A stretch of 64,000 bases of DNA from CAXBNB01 sp040151475 (GTDB lineage: Bacteria > Bacteroidota > Bacteroidia > Cytophagales > Cyclobacteriaceae). The stretch spans positions 1 through 64,000 of the forward strand of contig NZ_JBDKWG010000108.1 of assembly GCF_040151475.1 (NCBI RefSeq), read 5' to 3'. The notes beneath the pieces are model-generated. The model was not told the DNA's origin. It did not search any database and saw only the letters and a list, made by a program, of their open reading frames with translations. Numbering within the stretch: position 1 is the stretch's first letter; each line of letters starts with the position of its first letter. This document shows positions 27,284-36,031 of the stretch, one piece after another. Made by a program: the position numbers and the translations under genes.

Positions 27284-29683
27284 TCATTCATCTTTCAATG
27301 CATCTACGGGATTGCTGTTGGCAGCTTTAAATGTTTGAAAACTAATAGTGCAAAATGCTATCAGTAGAGACAGTATGCCTGCCAATATAAATGGGAGTAA
27401 GTTTAATTCTATTCTATAGGCATAATTTTGAAGCCATTGTTTACTGAAAATATAAGCGAGTGGAAAAGCAACAAAAATACTGATACCGACCAATATGATA
27501 AATTCTTTTGAAAGAATGGAGACGATTTCAGTAATAGAGGCACCAAGCACCTTTCTGATGCTGATTTCCTTTGACCGTTGTGAAACAGTAAACGAGGAAA
27601 GCCCAAATAGCCCTAAGCATGCCAGAAAAATAGCGATTAGGGAAAATCCAGTAAACAATTGAGCTCTTCTGTTTTCAGGATTGTACAGCCTGTCATATCT
27701 TTCGTCAATAAAGTGGTACTGTATGGGAGTATTGGGAGAAAATTCCGACCACTGTGCTTCTATGAACTTTATAGTTTCATTTACCTGATCTCCTTTCATT
27801 TTAATGGAGACATAGCGACCATGATTTTGAGGAATCTGCATGATCAAAGGACTGATTTTATTTTGAAGGGTTTCGAAATGGATGTCCTGCACAACTCCTA
27901 TAACCCTTCCTTTACGCCCTCCGTAAGTTATTTTTTTGTTTATGGCTTCCTCATTGGACTCCCAGCCTGTCATCTTAACTGCGGTTTCATTGAGAAGGTA
28001 AGCTGAAGTATCATCTGCCTGAATGGTTTTGTCAAAATTCCTTCCGGCCATAATTTTTATATTATAAGTGTCCAGAAAATCGTGATCGACCCGAAGGCCC
28101 TTCAGGGTAACCTCCGGTGCTACCATTTCTCCATTGATTTCAGCTTCCGCACCCTGACTGTCCAGAAGCTGGATGGTTGGTATTCGACTCGATGTGCCTA
28201 CGTTATCTATCGATTGGTGTCCCAAAAGTATATTTTTGAACACTTCAAATTTTGTGGTGATTTCTTCATTTAGACGTATCGTCAGAATGTGATCTTTGTC
28301 GTAACCCAAATTTTTGTTTTGAATGTAACTCAGTTGTTGGAAGATCACTCCTGTAGATACAATAAGGATAGCAGATATAGAAAACTGCAACACAACCAGT
28401 GAACGTCTGAATGCTGTACTTTTAGAGCCGGCAGATAATTTGCCTTTGAGTACTCTTAAGGGGTCGAAAGAGGATAAATAAAATGCAGGGTATGAACCGG
28501 ACAGTACTCCGATCAATAAGCCAAAAGCAATCACAATGGAAAAAGCCATTATACTCTGTTCAGTGTCGAATTCCAGTATTCTGTCTGTAAACGCTCTTAA
28601 ATAAGGAAGTGAAAATTGAACTATTATAAAAGCAATCACAATGGCTATTGATACCAGAACAATTGATTCTATTAAAAATTGACCTACCAGGCTTGATTTT
28701 CCTGCACCCATTACTTTTCTCATTCCTACTTCTCTGGCTCTGTTGGCCGACTTGGCTGTAGCAAGGTTCATGTAGTTGATGATTGCAATAAACAAAATGA
28801 GCAAGCCGATGGCAGCAAAAGTATAGACATGCCTGATGTCACTATTTGCCCCTAACTCATCATCGAGATGGGAGTGCAGGTGTATATCAGTCAGTTTTTG
28901 GATATGGAGCGCATTCCAGTCATTGGCATTTTCGCCAAGGTGTCTGGTTAGAAAGTCCGGTAACCTTCGTTCAACCTCGCTGATTGATGCTTGATCATCC
29001 AGTATAAAATAAGTTGAGAAATTATTGCTTCCCCACTCATTGATCATGTTTTCTCTTCCTCCATAATATTGCTCTACCAGGCTAAAGTCACCTATCATTT
29101 CCAGATTGAAATGAGAGTTTTCCGGCATCCGTTTAACTACTCCTGTGATTTTTAAATTAGCCTGATTACTGAACCTGATGGTTTTTCCTATTACATCTGT
29201 GCCGCCAAAATATTTGTTGGCAATGTCCTCGTTAATGACCATAGATCCGGGATCCAGAAGTGCATTTTCGGGATTTCCATGTATAAATTCAAAATCGAAA
29301 ACGTCGAATATGTTATTATCAGCCCATCCGACATTCTCTTCAATAAATATTTTGTTTTCATATTTGATTGTTCCACCAAAAGAAATAAACCTTGTCATGG
29401 TTTTCATTTCCGGGAAGTCATTTTTTAACAGTGGTAAAAAAGGGGGAGCGAGCCGGGACAAGTGAAGGGACGTAGATCCATCCGGGCTTTTGAATTCTCT
29501 GGTGATGCGATAGATGTTGTCAGCGTTTTTATGAAATTTATCATAGCTTAACTCATCTTTTATGTAGATACCAATCAGCATGCAACATGCCAGACCCAAA
29601 GCCAGACCAGAGATGTTTATAAAAGAAAAAAGTTTGTGCTTGATGATGTTTCTTACAGCAATATTATAATAGTTCTTGAGCAT
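27284..29683 (-). CDS. MacB/FtsX-type ABC transporter permease
   Basis: The 799-residue protein has the Bacteroidota two-module layout: a membrane helix at 15-40 (FSFINISGLALGLACCMLIG), a periplasmic MacB_PCD domain, FtsX helices about 280-440 (with KSANRAREVGMRKVMGA), a second PCD and second FtsX block at 670-795 (RSKEISIRKVLGAS). The ATPase partner is not adjacent; such permeases often work with a common ATPase and export or mechanically signal across the envelope. A small conserved gene starts 9 bp upstream on the same strand. Substrate unknown. Confidence 0.88.
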   Translation of the reverse strand: MLKNYYNIAVRNIIKHKLFSFINISGLALGLACCMLIGIYIKDELSYDKFHKNADNIYRITREFKSPDGSTSLHLSRLAPPFLPLLKNDFPEMKTMTRFISFGGTIKYENKIFIEENVGWADNNIFDVFDFEFIHGNPENALLDPGSMVINEDIANKYFGGTDVIGKTIRFSNQANLKITGVVKRMPENSHFNLEMIGDFSLVEQYYGGRENMINEWGSNNFSTYFILDDQASISEVERRLPDFLTRHLGENANDWNALHIQKLTDIHLHSHLDDELGANSDIRHVYTFAAIGLLILFIAIINYMNLATAKSANRAREVGMRKVMGAGKSSLVGQFLIESIVLVSIAIVIAFIIVQFSLPYLRAFTDRILEFDTEQSIMAFSIVIAFGLLIGVLSGSYPAFYLSSFDPLRVLKGKLSAGSKSTAFRRSLVVLQFSISAILIVSTGVIFQQLSYIQNKNLGYDKDHILTIRLNEEITTKFEVFKNILLGHQSIDNVGTSSRIPTIQLLDSQGAEAEINGEMVAPEVTLKGLRVDHDFLDTYNIKIMAGRNFDKTIQADDTSAYLLNETAVKMTGWESNEEAINKKITYGGRKGRVIGVVQDIHFETLQNKISPLIMQIPQNHGRYVSIKMKGDQVNETIKFIEAQWSEFSPNTPIQYHFIDERYDRLYNPENRRAQLFTGFSLIAIFLACLGLFGLSSFTVSQRSKEISIRKVLGASITEIVSILSKEFIILVGISIFVAFPLAYIFSKQWLQNYAYRIELNLLPFILAGILSLLIAFCTISFQTFKAANSNPVDALKDE

Positions 29684-29692
29684 GGTGTTCTT

Positions 29693-29974
29693 CTAGAATC
29701 GGGTACTTTCTGTTTTCTTTTTTTTACGAAATGTAATGGGTATATAGTCATCGTTGGGTACGCCAATGTGTGCCAACTGCCAGTCCTTATTATATGATGA
29801 AATAATATTCCTGATACATTCCACTCTGTTTTCTATGGAAAAATCACATTCTTCCCAGTAAAATATCTCTACCCTGTAGTTGTATTCTTTTGTTATTCCA
29901 TTGATTTTCACCTCAACCTGAATGTCTTGTTGTTCTCCTACAAATTCAGGAACTTCTATTCCTATTACTCCCAT
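29693..29974 (-). CDS. Hypothetical small protein
   Basis: The 93-residue product begins MGVIGIEVPEFVG and contains EYNYRVEIFYWEECDF; it ends in a very basic tail (KKKKTESTRF). It has no signal peptide and no family that I recognise, although codon use and the short 9-bp gap to the permease gene downstream suggest a real coding gene in the same operon. Confidence 0.55.
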   Translation of the reverse strand: MGVIGIEVPEFVGEQQDIQVEVKINGITKEYNYRVEIFYWEECDFSIENRVECIRNIISSYNKDWQLAHIGVPNDDYIPITFRKKKKTESTRF

Positions 29975-30250
29975 ATCAATCGATTTTTGATTTATACATG
30001 AGCAGAAACATCAAAAAGCATACCTCAGTATTTAAGTGTTTCATTTACAGTGTTTTGATGAATGCTAAAACCTGTAAGAGTGATCGTTTTTGTAACACTT
30101 TTTGTTCACTTATATGCCATTTTATGTTTGCTTAGATTTTCAAAATCAGAATTTCAACTTTAAATTTTTATAAACGTAAGGTGTAATACAACCTTCCTGA
30201 TAGGAAATTAATAATTATCTTGGTCGGCTAATTTTATTTATAGTATATCA

Positions 30251-30841
30251 ATGTTTAATTCTTCCAGTCAATTTTATTGTTTAATGTGTTTGTACCTGAT
30301 CGCTTTATCCGGTTGTGGGATTAAGTCGGGCAAAGAAATGGCTCAGGTAGAAGCCGATTATATGTTGTTCAGATATAAGGACAAAATGGATCGACCATCA
30401 CCGCCCAACATTACCAGAGCTCAGGTGGGTAGGGCAAAGGTGTCTATAGACTACAGCCAGCCATCAGTAAAGGAAAGAAAGATTTGGGGAGATTTGGTAA
30501 AGTATGATAAAATTTGGAGAACCGGGGCAAACGAGGCTAATATTTTTGAAACTTCGGGTCCATTGCTGGTTGGAAGTGATACCATTCCCGTTGGGAAATT
30601 TAGTTTGTTTACTATTCCCGGAAAGGACAAGTGGACAGTGATTTTTAATAAAATATACGATCAGTGGGGAGTGTATGACTACAAGCAGTCAGAAGATGTA
30701 GCAAGAATAGAAGTCTCCCCATATAATGTTGGAGACTTGCAGGAAAAAATGACATTTGAGGTGGACAGTACAGGAAAAATAGTCTTTGCCTGGGAGTATC
30801 TAAGGTTTAGTTTTAATGTAAAACCTATTGATTCAAACTAA
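30251..30841 (+). CDS. DUF2911 lipoprotein
   Basis: The 196-residue protein has a lipoprotein leader with lipobox ALSGC and matches DUF2911 (VSIDYSQPSVKERKIWGDL, IWRTGANEANIFETS, IPVGKFSLFTIPGKDKW), a family of exported Bacteroidota proteins of unknown function. Its stop codon (TAA at 30839-30841) interlocks with the stop of the convergent mtaB gene (TAG, 30838-30840 on minus), so the two transcripts overlap at their ends. Confidence 0.85.
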   Translation: MFNSSSQFYCLMCLYLIALSGCGIKSGKEMAQVEADYMLFRYKDKMDRPSPPNITRAQVGRAKVSIDYSQPSVKERKIWGDLVKYDKIWRTGANEANIFETSGPLLVGSDTIPVGKFSLFTIPGKDKWTVIFNKIYDQWGVYDYKQSEDVARIEVSPYNVGDLQEKMTFEVDSTGKIVFAWEYLRFSFNVKPIDSN

Positions 30842-32157
30842 GAAATTGCCATCTCCGTTATTTCGGATTCAATTTGCATGGTCATGTTTTCAGAAATCCC
30901 TTTCATCACTATTCTTCGGGTTTGATTGATCATCACAGGATCGTAGTTGGCTTCTATTCTGACATAATTTTCAGTAAAGCCATGGATTTTGCCATTATCC
31001 ACATCATCTTCAAAAAGCACTGTTGCAGTTGAGCCTATATTTTCTTCGTAAAAGGCTCTTTTTTTCTTTTCGGACAATATCCTAAGCATTTTAGACCGAT
31101 CATTCCTTTCTTTGACGGGTACTACTCCGTTCATATCTATTGCCTGGGTGTTGGCTCTTTCCGAGTAGGTAAATACATGCAGGTAGGATATATTCAGGTC
31201 ATTGATAAAGTTGTAAGTGTCGAGAAAATCTTCATGTGTTTCCTCTGGAAATCCTGTGATTACATCTACACCGATGCAGCAATGTGGCATGATTGATTTT
31301 ATCAATGACACCCGGTCGGCATAAAGTTCTCTCCAATACCTGCGGTTCATCAGTCGCAATATTTTATTACTTCCTGATTGAAGAGGTATGTGAAAGTGTG
31401 GTACAAATTTTTTCGATCGGGCTACAAATCTGATAATCTCTTCCGACAATAAATTTGGTTCAATGGAGGAAATCCTAATTCGATTGATTCCTTCAACCTC
31501 GTCGAGTTGTTTTATCAGATCAATAAATTTCTCTTGTCTTTTGCCGTCCTGAATTCCAAAATCACCAATGTTTACGCCTGTAAGTACTATTTCTTTCACT
31601 CCTTTTTTAGCTATCTCTTTTGCAGAAAGGACAATGTTTTCGATGGTGTCACTTCTACTTTTTCCCCTGGCAAGTGGAATGGTGCAAAATGCACAGCCAT
31701 AATTGCAGCCATCCTGTACTTTGAGAAAAGTCCGGGTACGGTCATCTATGGAATACGCATTGTTGAAAGTATTGGCGCAGGATATCTCTGAAGCCAATAC
31801 TCTGGCTTCTTTTTCTTTTACAAAACCATCAAGGTATTCCAGTAACTTGAATTTCTCAGCAGCTCCCAATACAGCATCAACTCCAGGTATTTCGGAGATT
31901 TCCTTTGGCTTCAATTGTGCAAAGCAGCCAATGATGGTGACATAAGAATCAGGTGAAATCTTCTTGGCATCTTTTACAACCTTCCTGCATTTCTTATCTG
32001 CATTTTCTGTTACCGAGCAGGTATTGATGATGAAAATATCCGGAGTGTCGTTGAAATCTACTTTTTCATACCCTTTCTCTTCAAACATCCTGGAAATGGT
32101 GGAAGTTTCGGAAAAATTCAGTTTGCAACCGAGGGTATAAAAAGCTACTTTTTTCAT
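30838..32157 (-). CDS. mtaB: tRNA t6A37 methylthiotransferase MtaB
   Basis: The 439-residue radical SAM enzyme adds a methylthio group to t6A37 of tRNAs that read ANN codons. It has the N-terminal UPF0004 domain with Cys residues in TLGCKLNFSETS, NTCSVTENADKKC and IGCFAQ, the radical SAM motif CNYGCAFCTIP, and a short C-terminal TRAM-like domain. Three N-terminal and three SAM-cluster cysteines are all in place. It is monocistronic with a close TAnnTTTG box upstream. Confidence 0.93.
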   Translation of the reverse strand: MKKVAFYTLGCKLNFSETSTISRMFEEKGYEKVDFNDTPDIFIINTCSVTENADKKCRKVVKDAKKISPDSYVTIIGCFAQLKPKEISEIPGVDAVLGAAEKFKLLEYLDGFVKEKEARVLASEISCANTFNNAYSIDDRTRTFLKVQDGCNYGCAFCTIPLARGKSRSDTIENIVLSAKEIAKKGVKEIVLTGVNIGDFGIQDGKRQEKFIDLIKQLDEVEGINRIRISSIEPNLLSEEIIRFVARSKKFVPHFHIPLQSGSNKILRLMNRRYWRELYADRVSLIKSIMPHCCIGVDVITGFPEETHEDFLDTYNFINDLNISYLHVFTYSERANTQAIDMNGVVPVKERNDRSKMLRILSEKKKRAFYEENIGSTATVLFEDDVDNGKIHGFTENYVRIEANYDPVMINQTRRIVMKGISENMTMQIESEITEMAIS

Positions 32158-32177
32158 TGTCTTTTGGATTCAGGAGG

Positions 32178-32185
32178 CAAATTTA
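32178..32185 (-). promoter_or_regulatory. Promoter -7 box for mtaB
   Basis: TAAATTTG on the minus strand is a perfect TAnnTTTG match about 20 nt before the start codon; a GTTG lies about 23 nt further upstream. Confidence 0.45.
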
Positions 32186-32365
32186 GACACTAGATCAATA
32201 AAAGTGGGCAACATCTGATTCAAATTTGGATGTCATTCAAAAAAGGAAAAGCTTCTGTGCTCTTTTATAAATTTGTTTTGTGTTAATATTTAAGTCCAAA
32301 CCTGAATAAAACAAAGAGGCTAAACCTCCCAGTTTATTCTAAAAATTTTGATATAGAAAATCAGC

Positions 32366-32445
32366 AGACCTGTTAGGTTTAAGTCAGAAAACCTGATGTT
32401 GACAATAATTTATCTGCGCTTTTTTGAAAGAAACCTGACAGGTCT
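32366..32445. repeat. REP-like inverted repeat upstream of the GIN-domain gene
   Basis: AGACCTGTTAGGTTT (32366-32380) pairs with AAACCTGACAGGTCT (32431-32445) with one mismatch; a small inner hairpin AGGTTT/AAACCT overlaps the left arm. The 32186-32550 gap otherwise contains no gene. Elements built on CCTGTCAGGTTT are frequent between genes in this phylum. Confidence 0.6.
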
Positions 32446-32550
32446 AGGTTCCTGTTAATCATAAACGTTTTTGGATTTCAGGAAATTAATTAAACCACTC
32501 ATGCAACCCTTTCGGTAAGGCTGTTGTCTAGTAAGAAAAAACTTCAAAGC

Positions 32551-33291
32551 ATGAAAAAGATATTAATAGCCATTTTAGTGTTTACTTTCTTTTTGGAAGG
32601 GTTTGCACAAAATGAAGAAACCAGAAATCTGCCTTCATTCAGCAAAATATCTGTTGGTGAATCCATCAAATTGATCATTGAAGAAGGCAATGAAAACTCT
32701 GCCCGAATTGAAACCACCGGAGTAGATGCCGATAGGGTATTGACAGAAATTACAGGTTCAAACCTGAATATTCACATGGAAAGGGGAAATTACCGATCTA
32801 CTACTGTAAAGGTTTACCTGACCTATAAAAGCAATCTGGAAGCCATTAAGGCAAGTTCGTCTTCGTCCGTAATTGGTAAGTCGGTAATAAAGTCAAATGA
32901 AATGTCTGTCAAAGTAAGTAGCTCGGCAAGCGCAGAGTTGAGTGTTGACGCCAGAGAATTGGACATTGATGTATCGAGCTCTGCCAGGGCAAGTTTGGAA
33001 GTAAACACTGAGGATTTGGACGTAGAGGTTACCAGTTCCGGGCGTTTGGAGCTATCGGGGCGTACTAGTTTTCAAAGGTTTCACATCAGCAGCTCGGGTA
33101 AATTCATGGCTTATGGCTTGCAAAGTGAAAGAGTAAAGGCTGACATAAGTAGCTCTGGAAGTGCCGAAATTTCTGTTTCTAACGAATTGATAGCCGATGC
33201 TTCGAGTAGCGGAAGAATTTTATACAAGGGTAATCCGGAAAAAGTAATTGTTGATGCCAGTAGTAGTGGCAAAGTAAGAAAGGCGAACTAG
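32551..33291 (+). CDS. Exported GIN-domain (DUF2807) protein
   Basis: The 246-residue product has a signal peptide (residues 1-20, cleavage after GFAQ) and a head GIN domain: short beta-helix turns rich in SSS, such as ASSSSSVIGKS, KVSSSASAEL, DVSSSARASLEV and DASSSGKV. Such proteins are anti-sigma-factor-linked or envelope proteins of unknown role. The ATG at 32551 was chosen because it gives the complete signal peptide; an upstream TTG at 32524 adds a basic stretch only. Confidence 0.85.
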   Translation: MKKILIAILVFTFFLEGFAQNEETRNLPSFSKISVGESIKLIIEEGNENSARIETTGVDADRVLTEITGSNLNIHMERGNYRSTTVKVYLTYKSNLEAIKASSSSSVIGKSVIKSNEMSVKVSSSASAELSVDARELDIDVSSSARASLEVNTEDLDVEVTSSGRLELSGRTSFQRFHISSSGKFMAYGLQSERVKADISSSGSAEISVSNELIADASSSGRILYKGNPEKVIVDASSSGKVRKAN

Positions 33292-33325
33292 CAAATAAGA
33301 AATCTTCACAATTATTGGTTATATG

Positions 33326-33357
33326 GCCACTTCAATAAGTTTTGAAGTGGCTTTTTT
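33326..33357 (+). terminator. Terminator after the GIN-domain gene
   Basis: GCCACTTCA (33326-33334) pairs with TGAAGTGGC (33343-33351), 8-nt loop, then TTTTTT. Confidence 0.9.
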
Positions 33358-33426
33358 CACGGGTATGATTTCCGAATCAGGAAACATAAATAACGGATAG
33401 TTTACGATTTGTTAAAATGCTTCTGT

Positions 33427-33434
33427 TAATTTTG
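33427..33434 (+). promoter_or_regulatory. Promoter -7 box for surE
   Basis: TAATTTTG is a perfect TAnnTTTG match; TTTG at 33408-33411 is the likely -33 partner, though the spacing is a little short. Leader to the ATG about 20-25 nt. Confidence 0.5.
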
Positions 33435-33462
33435 GCGGCTTAATAATAAATCGAATTTGAGC

Positions 33463-34236
33463 ATGTCAAAACCTTTGATCCTTATATCCAATGACGATGG
33501 GGTTACCTCCCTTGGGATACGAAAATTAGTTGAGTTGATGAAAACCCTCGGAGAAGTAGTGGTAGTAGCACCTGACGGGCCTCAATCCGGAATGGGACAT
33601 GCCATTACAGTTGGTGATACTTTGAGACTTTCAGAAACAGATATATTTGGAGAAGGTGTTGAAGCATATAAAAGTTCCGGTACACCAGCGGACTGTGTCA
33701 AGTTGGGCAAGCACAGGGTGCTAAAAGGAAGAAAAGTAGATTTGGTAGTCAGTGGTATCAATCATGGCTCAAATACCTCAATCAGCGTGCTGTATTCCGG
33801 TACCATGTCGAGTGCTATCGAAGGGGCTATCGAAGGTTGTCCGGCCATAGGATTTTCACTATGCGACTACAGTTGGCATGCAGATTTTTCTCATGTTGAT
33901 GAATACATTCTCAAAATCACCAGAGAGGTTTTGGAAAAAGGGTTGCCAATAGGAATGGCTTTGAATGTAAACATTCCTTGTAAACAAAATCAGAAGGTCA
34001 AAGGTATTAAAGTTTGCAGGCAGGCTAATGCCAAATGGGAAGAGGACTTTGATGAAAGAATAGATCCCAACGGACGAAAGTACTATTGGATGGTAGGTAA
34101 TTTTGTGAACTACGACAAAGGTGAGGACAATGACGAATGGGCCATTGCCAATAACTATGTATCGGTAGTTCCTTGTCAGTTTGACCTGACTGCTCACCAC
34201 GGAATTACTTTTTTAAATGAAAAATGGGATCTCTGA
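33463..34236 (+). CDS. surE: 5'-nucleotidase SurE
   Basis: The 257-residue metal-dependent phosphatase removes phosphate from nucleoside 5'- and 3'-monophosphates. It has the N-terminal ILISNDDGV acidic pair, APDGPQSGMGHAIT, SSGTPADCVKLG and SGINHGSNTS motifs. The ATG at 33463 is preferred to the in-frame TTG at 33457, since the protein family starts two or three residues before the first strand. It is followed by pyrG after 160 bp and a separate promoter. Confidence 0.95.
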   Translation: MSKPLILISNDDGVTSLGIRKLVELMKTLGEVVVVAPDGPQSGMGHAITVGDTLRLSETDIFGEGVEAYKSSGTPADCVKLGKHRVLKGRKVDLVVSGINHGSNTSISVLYSGTMSSAIEGAIEGCPAIGFSLCDYSWHADFSHVDEYILKITREVLEKGLPIGMALNVNIPCKQNQKVKGIKVCRQANAKWEEDFDERIDPNGRKYYWMVGNFVNYDKGEDNDEWAIANNYVSVVPCQFDLTAHHGITFLNEKWDL

Positions 34237-34359
34237 CAAACCTTTTTTAGCAACTCTTTTCCCTGATGTTTCGAGCTGGAACAGATCATCAACTTCAGCA
34301 TTTCATTTTAATTAAATATTTCTTTCCTTATAGGGTAAGGATATTCCCTTAAAGGGATA

Positions 34360-34367
34360 ACTTTGTG
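34360..34367 (+). promoter_or_regulatory. Promoter -7 box for pyrG-yidC
   Basis: TAACTTTG matches TAnnTTTG; the leader to the ATG at 34397 is about 22 nt. No clear -33 TTTG is seen. Confidence 0.5.
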
Positions 34368-34396
34368 CCCCGTAACATAATATTTGCCACTTATAT

Positions 34397-36022
34397 ATGC
34401 CATCAACCAAATACATCTTCGTTACGGGCGGAGTAACCTCTTCTCTTGGTAAAGGAATTATTGCAGCTTCTTTAGCCAAGCTTATCCAAGCCAGAGGACA
34501 CAGCGTAACAATCCAAAAATTTGATCCATACATCAACGTTGATCCGGGAACTCTAAACCCATATGAACATGGTGAATGTTATGTAACTGATGATGGAGCA
34601 GAAACTGACCTTGATTTGGGGCACTATGAGCGATTTCTCAACAGCCCTACTTCTCAGGGAAACAATGTTACCACAGGAAGGATTTACTACGACGTGATCA
34701 CTAAGGAACGAAGGGGTGAGTTTTTGGGAAAAACTGTACAGGTGGTTCCTCATATTACTGACGAAATAAAGGATTGTATATATAAGCTTGGTAAAACAGG
34801 TAATTATGATGTTGTGATTACTGAAATCGGTGGCTGTGTTGGCGATATTGAATCGCTACCGTTTATTGAAGCTGTGAGACAGGCAAGGTTTGAATTGGGG
34901 CCACAAAACGTGGTGTCGATACATTTGACCTTGATACCGTATTTGAATGCTGCCGGAGAGTTGAAAACAAAACCGACTCAACATTCTGTAAAACAACTAC
35001 TGGAAGCGGGAATTCAGCCTGATATTTTGGTGTGTCGCAGTGAACATCATTTGCCTTCTGATTTAAGACGAAAAATAGCTCTGTTTTGTAATGTTCCGGT
35101 CAATTGTGTGATTGAGGCAAGAGATGCATCTACCATTTATGATGTGCCTTTGCTCATGAGAAAGGAAAAACTGGATGAGCGGGTGCTTACCAAATTGAAG
35201 ATTTCTCATAAAAAAGAGCCGAACCTGGATCAGTGGAAAGACTTTTTAAGGAGACTGAAAACCCCAACCTCTGAAGTATCTATTACTGTAGTTGGTAAAT
35301 ATGTGGAATTGCAGGATGCTTACAAGTCGATAAGTGAATCCTTCATTCATGCTGGAGCAGAAAATGAATGTAAAACCCGTGTAACATGGCTTTCCTCAGA
35401 AGATGTTACTGCTGAAAATTGTGAAAAATTATTTAGTGAGGTGGATGGAATTTTGGTCGCTCCGGGATTTGGAGAAAGAGGGATAGAAGGAAAGATAGAA
35501 GCGGTAAGATATGCAAGGGAAAATAAGATTCCATTTTTTGGAATATGCCTGGGCATGCAATGCGCCACTATTGAGTTTGCCCGTAATGTATTGAAACTAA
35601 AAGGTGCAAATTCTACAGAAATGAACCCTAAATCCAAGTATCCGGTAATAGACATGATGGAAGATCAAAAGTCGATTACGGATAAAGGAGGTACCATGAG
35701 GCTTGGTGCTTACGATTGTCACCTGACGAAAGGTACTAAGGCGTTTTCTACTTATGGGCATGTCAATATTAGTGAAAGACACAGACACAGGTATGAATTC
35801 AATAATAAATATTTAAAAGATTTTGAAGAGGCAGGAATGATAGCTTCAGGAGTCAATCCTGAGACCGGACTTGTGGAAATAGTTGAACTGAAAGACCATC
35901 CCTGGTTTGTTGGTTCTCAGTTTCACCCTGAATTAAAAAGTACGGTATTGAACCCTCATCCTCTTTTTGTTAGATTTATAAAAGCGGCACTCGCCAGTAA
36001 AAAAGAAAAAATTAATTCTTAA
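34397..36022 (+). CDS. pyrG: CTP synthase
   Basis: The 541-residue enzyme aminates UTP to CTP using glutamine. The synthetase domain (1-265) has FVTGGVTSSLGKGI, DPYINVDPGTLNPYEHGE and the acidic GGCVGDIESLPF; the class I glutamine amidotransferase domain (about 295-530) has the nucleophile Cys in FFGICLGMQCA and the His-Glu pair in SQFHPELKS. Full length and all catalytic residues present. The yidC gene begins 9 bp after its stop, so both are in one operon. Confidence 0.97.
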   Translation: MPSTKYIFVTGGVTSSLGKGIIAASLAKLIQARGHSVTIQKFDPYINVDPGTLNPYEHGECYVTDDGAETDLDLGHYERFLNSPTSQGNNVTTGRIYYDVITKERRGEFLGKTVQVVPHITDEIKDCIYKLGKTGNYDVVITEIGGCVGDIESLPFIEAVRQARFELGPQNVVSIHLTLIPYLNAAGELKTKPTQHSVKQLLEAGIQPDILVCRSEHHLPSDLRRKIALFCNVPVNCVIEARDASTIYDVPLLMRKEKLDERVLTKLKISHKKEPNLDQWKDFLRRLKTPTSEVSITVVGKYVELQDAYKSISESFIHAGAENECKTRVTWLSSEDVTAENCEKLFSEVDGILVAPGFGERGIEGKIEAVRYARENKIPFFGICLGMQCATIEFARNVLKLKGANSTEMNPKSKYPVIDMMEDQKSITDKGGTMRLGAYDCHLTKGTKAFSTYGHVNISERHRHRYEFNNKYLKDFEEAGMIASGVNPETGLVEIVELKDHPWFVGSQFHPELKSTVLNPHPLFVRFIKAALASKKEKINS

Positions 36023-36031
36023 AAAGTAGAA

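Noticed and set aside
34300..34396. Possible riboswitch or attenuator before pyrG
   Set aside because: The leader is only about 22 nt with no stable fold or G-run of the kind used in other groups.
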